From Bacteroidales bacterium UBA1215 (lineage in GTDB: Bacteria > Bacteroidota > Bacteroidia > Bacteroidales > WCHB1-69): 7,801 nucleotides of DNA. How positions within the stretch are numbered: the stretch's first letter is position 1; each line of letters starts with the position of its first letter. This document shows positions 4,984-7,801 of this stretch, piece after piece. The position numbers and the translations under genes are program-made. Below the pieces are notes generated by a model. That model was not told the DNA's origin. It did not search any database and saw nothing but the letters and a program-made list of their open reading frames with translations. The DNA is taken from assembly GCA_002309475.1 (NCBI GenBank), contig DBXJ01000041.1, forward strand, positions 15,595-23,395. Direction: 5' to 3'.

Positions 4984-7194
4984 ATGAAAAAGATAACATT
5001 TATTCTTATTTTATTGATGGCTATATTTAGTGCTTGGTCTCATGATTTTGAAAGTGGCGGAATTTATTACAATATTACAAGCAATACAGCTCCTTATACG
5101 GTAGAGGTTACGAGAAATAGTCTTGGATATACGGGGAATATAATAATACCTTCCACAATATCATATAATAATATAACTTATTCTGTTACAAGCATAGGTG
5201 AAAACGCTTTTTATGGTGATCCGATAAGGTCTATTATAATGCCCAATTCTATAGTAAGCATAGGTGATTCTGCATTTATGTTTTGTCCAATAATAACCGC
5301 TATAACAATTCCTAATTCAGTAACTAGTATAGGGGCTTATGCATTTTTTTATTGTGGTAGTTTAACTGCTATAACAATTCCTAACTCAGTAACTAGCATA
5401 GGGAATTATGCTTTTAATAGTTGTGATAGTTTAAATTCTATAGTTGTTGTTAATGGAAATACAAAATATGATTCTCGTAATAATTGTAATGCCATTATAG
5501 AAACTTCTACAAATACATTATTAATAGGTTGTAGAAATACAGTCATTCCAAATTCAGTAACTAGTATAGGGGTTGGTGCATTTTTTTATTGTAGAAGTTT
5601 AACTGCTATAACAATTCCTAATTCAGTAACTAGCATAGGAGATAGTGCGTTTTATGGATGTTCTGGTGACTCAAAGTCTATTACAATTCCCTATTCTGTA
5701 ACAATCATAGGAAAGTATGCATTTGCTGGTTGTAGTTTAACATCCATTACAATACCAAATTCTGTAACAAACATAGGGGATTATGCATTTTTTGGATGTG
5801 GTTTAACTTCTATAACAATCCCCAATTCGGTAACTAGCATAGGAATTGGTATGTTTGGTAGATGTAGTAGTTTAACCTCTATAATAATTCCTAATTCAGT
5901 AACTACTATAGGGGCTAGTGCATTTTTTTATTGTAGAAGTTTAACCTCTATCACAATTCCTAATTCAGTAACTAGTATCGGGAATAGTGCATTTCGAGAT
6001 TGTGGATTAACCTCTGTAATAATAGGAGATTCTGTTGCAAACATAGGAGAGAATGTGTTTAGTGATTGTCAAGGATTAACCTCTATCACAATTCCTAATT
6101 CAGTAACTAGTATCGGGGACCAAGCATTTTTTTTATGTAGAAGTTTAACTTCTATCACATTTTGTAGAACAAATACTACAATAGGAGTAAACTCCTTTAA
6201 TAGTTGTTCGTCAAATGCTCGTATATATGTTCCATGTGGTTCTTCATCATGGTATATTGCTCAACTTCCTGCTTTTTTCAATTTTATAGAAGTATTTCCA
6301 TATACTTATACATTATCCTCACAAGATACGCTAAAGGGTATGGTTTCCTCTATAGCAAGTCCTACTTGTAGCAATAGCAATTGGACTATCAATGCTATAC
6401 CTAATAGTGGCTATACATTCTCCAACTGGAGTGATGGGAATACACAAAATCCTCGTACACTTACAATCACACAAGACACTAATCTAGTAGCATATTTTAC
6501 AGCATCGTCACAACAATGGTATAAATTTTCTATCATTTCAGAAGATATCACCAAGGGAACAGTACAAATAGTTGTGCAACCTGATAAGGATAATCCGCAG
6601 GCTACTTTTATCGCCTTACCTAATAGTGGTTACACTTTTTCTCGTTGGAGTGACGGCAATACGCAAAATCCAAGAAGTATTACCGTAACGCAAGATACTG
6701 TTTTAGTTGCCTGTTTTACATCATCATCGCAAGATTGGTACAATTTTAACGTATTGTCTGAAGATAATGTAAAAGGGACAGTACAGATAGTTGTATCTCC
6801 AACTCAAGCAAATCCTCAAGCTACTTTTATAGCTTTGCCTAATACGGGGTATAACTTTGCCCGTTGGAGCGATGGAAATACTCAGAATCCGAGAAGTATT
6901 ATGGTAACAAAAGACACTATACTAATAGCATTTTTTAATCAATCAATAGGAATAAAAGATGTTGACGAAGTAGAAACTATTATAAAAGTTTATCCAAATC
7001 CGGCCAAATCGCAAATTACTATTATAGGTTTGGAACAAACCGATAATATTCAAATAATCAATACCGTTGGACAAATAGTTAAATATTACAACAATGTAAG
7101 TGAAACCATCACTATCAATATAGCCGATTTATCACAAGGATTATACTTTGTAAAAATAGGTAATATAGTAAGAAAATTGGTGGTAGAGAAATAA
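4984..7194 (+). CDS. BspA-like leucine-rich repeat surface protein with T9SS sorting domain
   Basis: This 736-aa protein is probably exported and attached to or released from the cell surface. Residues 1-19 form a signal peptide (MKKITFILILLMAIFSAWS). Residues about 66-410 carry about 14 LRR units of the BspA type (consensus LTSITIPNSVTSIGxxAFxxC), interrupted at about 153-185 by the variant unit with YDSRNNCNAIIET. Three divergent InlB/Listeria-Bacteroides-like repeats follow (about 440-507, 512-582, 585-655), each with GYxFxxWSDGNTQNPR. Residues 668-736 form a Por-type sorting domain (KVYPNPAKSQ... GLYFVKIG...KLVVEK), recognised by the type IX secretion system and removed at the surface. 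BspA-like proteins of oral Bacteroidota take part in adhesion; the ligand here is unknown. The gene begins 18 bp after the previous one with no promoter of its own that I can see, so co-transcription is likely. Near-identical DNA repeats in the LRR part suggest the repeat number may vary. Confidence 0.95.
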   Translation: MKKITFILILLMAIFSAWSHDFESGGIYYNITSNTAPYTVEVTRNSLGYTGNIIIPSTISYNNITYSVTSIGENAFYGDPIRSIIMPNSIVSIGDSAFMFCPIITAITIPNSVTSIGAYAFFYCGSLTAITIPNSVTSIGNYAFNSCDSLNSIVVVNGNTKYDSRNNCNAIIETSTNTLLIGCRNTVIPNSVTSIGVGAFFYCRSLTAITIPNSVTSIGDSAFYGCSGDSKSITIPYSVTIIGKYAFAGCSLTSITIPNSVTNIGDYAFFGCGLTSITIPNSVTSIGIGMFGRCSSLTSIIIPNSVTTIGASAFFYCRSLTSITIPNSVTSIGNSAFRDCGLTSVIIGDSVANIGENVFSDCQGLTSITIPNSVTSIGDQAFFLCRSLTSITFCRTNTTIGVNSFNSCSSNARIYVPCGSSSWYIAQLPAFFNFIEVFPYTYTLSSQDTLKGMVSSIASPTCSNSNWTINAIPNSGYTFSNWSDGNTQNPRTLTITQDTNLVAYFTASSQQWYKFSIISEDITKGTVQIVVQPDKDNPQATFIALPNSGYTFSRWSDGNTQNPRSITVTQDTVLVACFTSSSQDWYNFNVLSEDNVKGTVQIVVSPTQANPQATFIALPNTGYNFARWSDGNTQNPRSIMVTKDTILIAFFNQSIGIKDVDEVETIIKVYPNPAKSQITIIGLEQTDNIQIINTVGQIVKYYNNVSETITINIADLSQGLYFVKIGNIVRKLVVEK
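5301..6117 (+). repeat. Intragenic near-identical DNA repeats in the LRR coding region
   Basis: The segment CCTAATTCAGTAACTAG, with slight variants, recurs at about 5311, 5381, 5618, 5891, 5960 and 6095. The longest exact copy I found is 42 bp, at 5941-5982 and 6076-6117, 135 bp (45 codons) apart and in frame. Another long match starts GCATTTTTTTATTGTAGAAG at 5578 and 5920. Identity at synonymous sites points to recent duplication or gene conversion. Confidence 0.85.
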
Positions 7195-7301
7195 TATGAT
7201 TTTTTGGTTCAGGACAATTTTAGAAACAAAAATCTTTAGAGTAAATTGACGAATTGCTAAATATTGTCATTAGAAGTCAAGTGGAAGTTTCTAATATAAA
7301 C

Positions 7302-7330
7302 AAAATAGTGTGCCTATGGCACACTATTTT
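7302..7330. terminator. Strong, probably bidirectional terminator
   Basis: AAAATAGTGTGCC (7302-7314) and GGCACACTATTTT (7318-7330) form a perfect 13-bp stem with a 3-nt loop TAT. A-rich and T-rich ends flank a GC-richer tip on both strands. It lies about 110 bp after the BspA-like gene, with nothing coding between, and would end the 4490-start transcript. Confidence 0.85.
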
Positions 7331-7335
7331 CATAA

Positions 7336-7367
7336 CTTCATACAAGACCAAAGGTCGCAGTATGGAG
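7336..7367 (+). other. Two-part hairpin next to the terminator
   Basis: CTTCATAC (7336-7343) pairs with GTATGGAG (7360-7367, one G-U), enclosing GACC/GGTC (7346-7349, 7353-7356) with loop AAA. The two helices are separated by a small internal loop (AA opposite GCA). There is no T-run after it, so it may be a folded RNA element or chance. Confidence 0.4.
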
Positions 7368-7442
7368 TAGAAAGAAATAAACTTTTTCTTTTGTGTGTCG
7401 AAGGTACGCAACTATTTCATACTTAAATAAAATTGATTCTGT

Positions 7443-7476
7443 TTACAAAATTAGCCCACCAACGCTAATTTTGTAA
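7443..7476. terminator. 13-bp hairpin, possible terminator
   Basis: TTACAAAATTAGC (7443-7455) pairs perfectly with GCTAATTTTGTAA (7464-7476) around the loop CCACCAAC. The 3' arm contains TTTT but no clear T-run follows. It could end transcription arriving from either side; no gene in the window needs it. Confidence 0.5.
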
Positions 7477-7500
7477 TAGCAATAGGTATTTATTGCAACA

Positions 7501-7725
7501 AATATTTCTCTTATTTCTATTTGTCTTATACAAAATAGTACATAAAAATAGGCAAAATAAGGAAGTTTATTAAATAGATTTTGGAAAAATATGGAAGTTT
7601 AGATGAGAAAAAATGGAAAAATATGGAAGTTTGGATATCTAAATGCAAACAAATCAATGCAACTTTTATAATAACCTTAGTTACTTATCACAATAAATAT
7701 TTCTCTTACTTGTCTTTTATAAAAA
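7501..7725. repeat. Pair of AT-rich direct repeats
   Basis: AATATTTCTCTTA occurs at 7501-7513 and 7696-7708, followed in each case by a related TTGTCTT(TT)ATA stretch (to about 7530 and 7722). The pair brackets the tandem 32-bp units at 7549-7644. Low-complexity composition lowers confidence. Confidence 0.5.
7549..7644. repeat. Three tandem 32-bp units (iteron-like)
   Basis: GGAAGTTT recurs at 7561, 7593 and 7625, exactly 32 bp apart. Units 2 (7581-7612) and 3 (7613-7644) share a 19-bp exact core, TGGAAAAATATGGAAGTTT; unit 1 (7549-7580) matches it less well. The second half of each unit differs. A fourth GGAAGTTT without the rest of the unit lies at 7283-7290. Confidence 0.75.
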
Positions 7726-7801
7726 CTCCAATAGTTCTGTCAATAAAGTGAACTTATTATGTTATTAGTTTAATTTATTTTCCTTTTGTAATACGCTTTC
7801 A

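Larger units (their letters stand above)
7195..7801. other. Gene-free AT-rich region with hairpins and repeats
   Basis: I see no supported gene in these 607 bases. They hold a spaced 8-bp inverted repeat (TTAGAAAC 7220-7227, GTTTCTAA 7287-7294), the terminator at 7302-7330, hairpins at 7336-7367, 7443-7476 and 7479-7496, the three tandem 32-bp units at 7549-7644, and a diverged direct repeat pair at 7501 and 7696. The last 70 bases show nothing I can name. Confidence 0.6.

Noticed and set aside
7446..7473. Promoter -7 boxes TAATTTTG on both strands
   Set aside because: They arise because the hairpin arms are complementary; no -33 element at about 22 bp is found on either strand and no gene follows in the window.
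7549..7644. CRISPR array
   Set aside because: Only three units, no spacer diversity typical of CRISPR, an imperfect first repeat and no cas genes nearby.

Overview
The window looks like chromosomal DNA of a member of the Bacteroidota, most likely order Bacteroidales. The evidence is the repeated promoter pattern TTG/TTTG, about 22 bp, then TAnnTTTG; the near absence of Shine-Dalgarno sequences; a Bacteroidota-type YidC with a large periplasmic domain; and a secreted BspA-like leucine-rich repeat protein ending in a type IX secretion (Por) sorting domain. The DNA is AT-rich, especially beyond about 4.4 kb. I cannot assign a genus.

Positions 1-1100 hold a tight minus-strand cluster read right to left: the small SRP RNA (4.5S, ffs), a TsaC/YrdC/Sua5/YciO-family gene, and the RNase P RNA (rnpB). 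The SRP RNA ends in seven Us that directly abut the next start codon, and rnpB begins about 12 nt after that gene's stop. Divergently, on the plus strand, lies yidC (1287-3299), closed by a perfect hairpin. SRP RNA and YidC both serve membrane protein biogenesis, so this part is housekeeping.

Positions 3340-3925 carry no gene. They hold short palindromic repeats, polyC/polyG blocks and a large imperfect inverted repeat, resembling dispersed intergenic repeats rather than a decayed gene.

Positions 3888-4500 are the most interesting part. A promoter is followed by about 280 nt containing a well-defined multi-helix RNA fold that ends in a U-run touching the start codon of a 71-aa Cro/XRE-like HTH gene. 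Segments of the fold can pair alternatively with the sequence just before the U-run, so it may be a cis-acting switch or attenuator, or a separate small RNA. GATAG/CTATC motifs occur on both sides of the HTH gene. Next come a 154-aa protein of unknown function with a degenerate P-loop-like motif (own promoter) and, 18 bp later, the 736-aa BspA-like surface protein, probably co-transcribed.

Positions 7195-7801 carry no gene I can support. They contain a strong terminator hairpin, two more hairpins, three tandem 32-bp repeat units and a pair of related AT-rich direct repeats.
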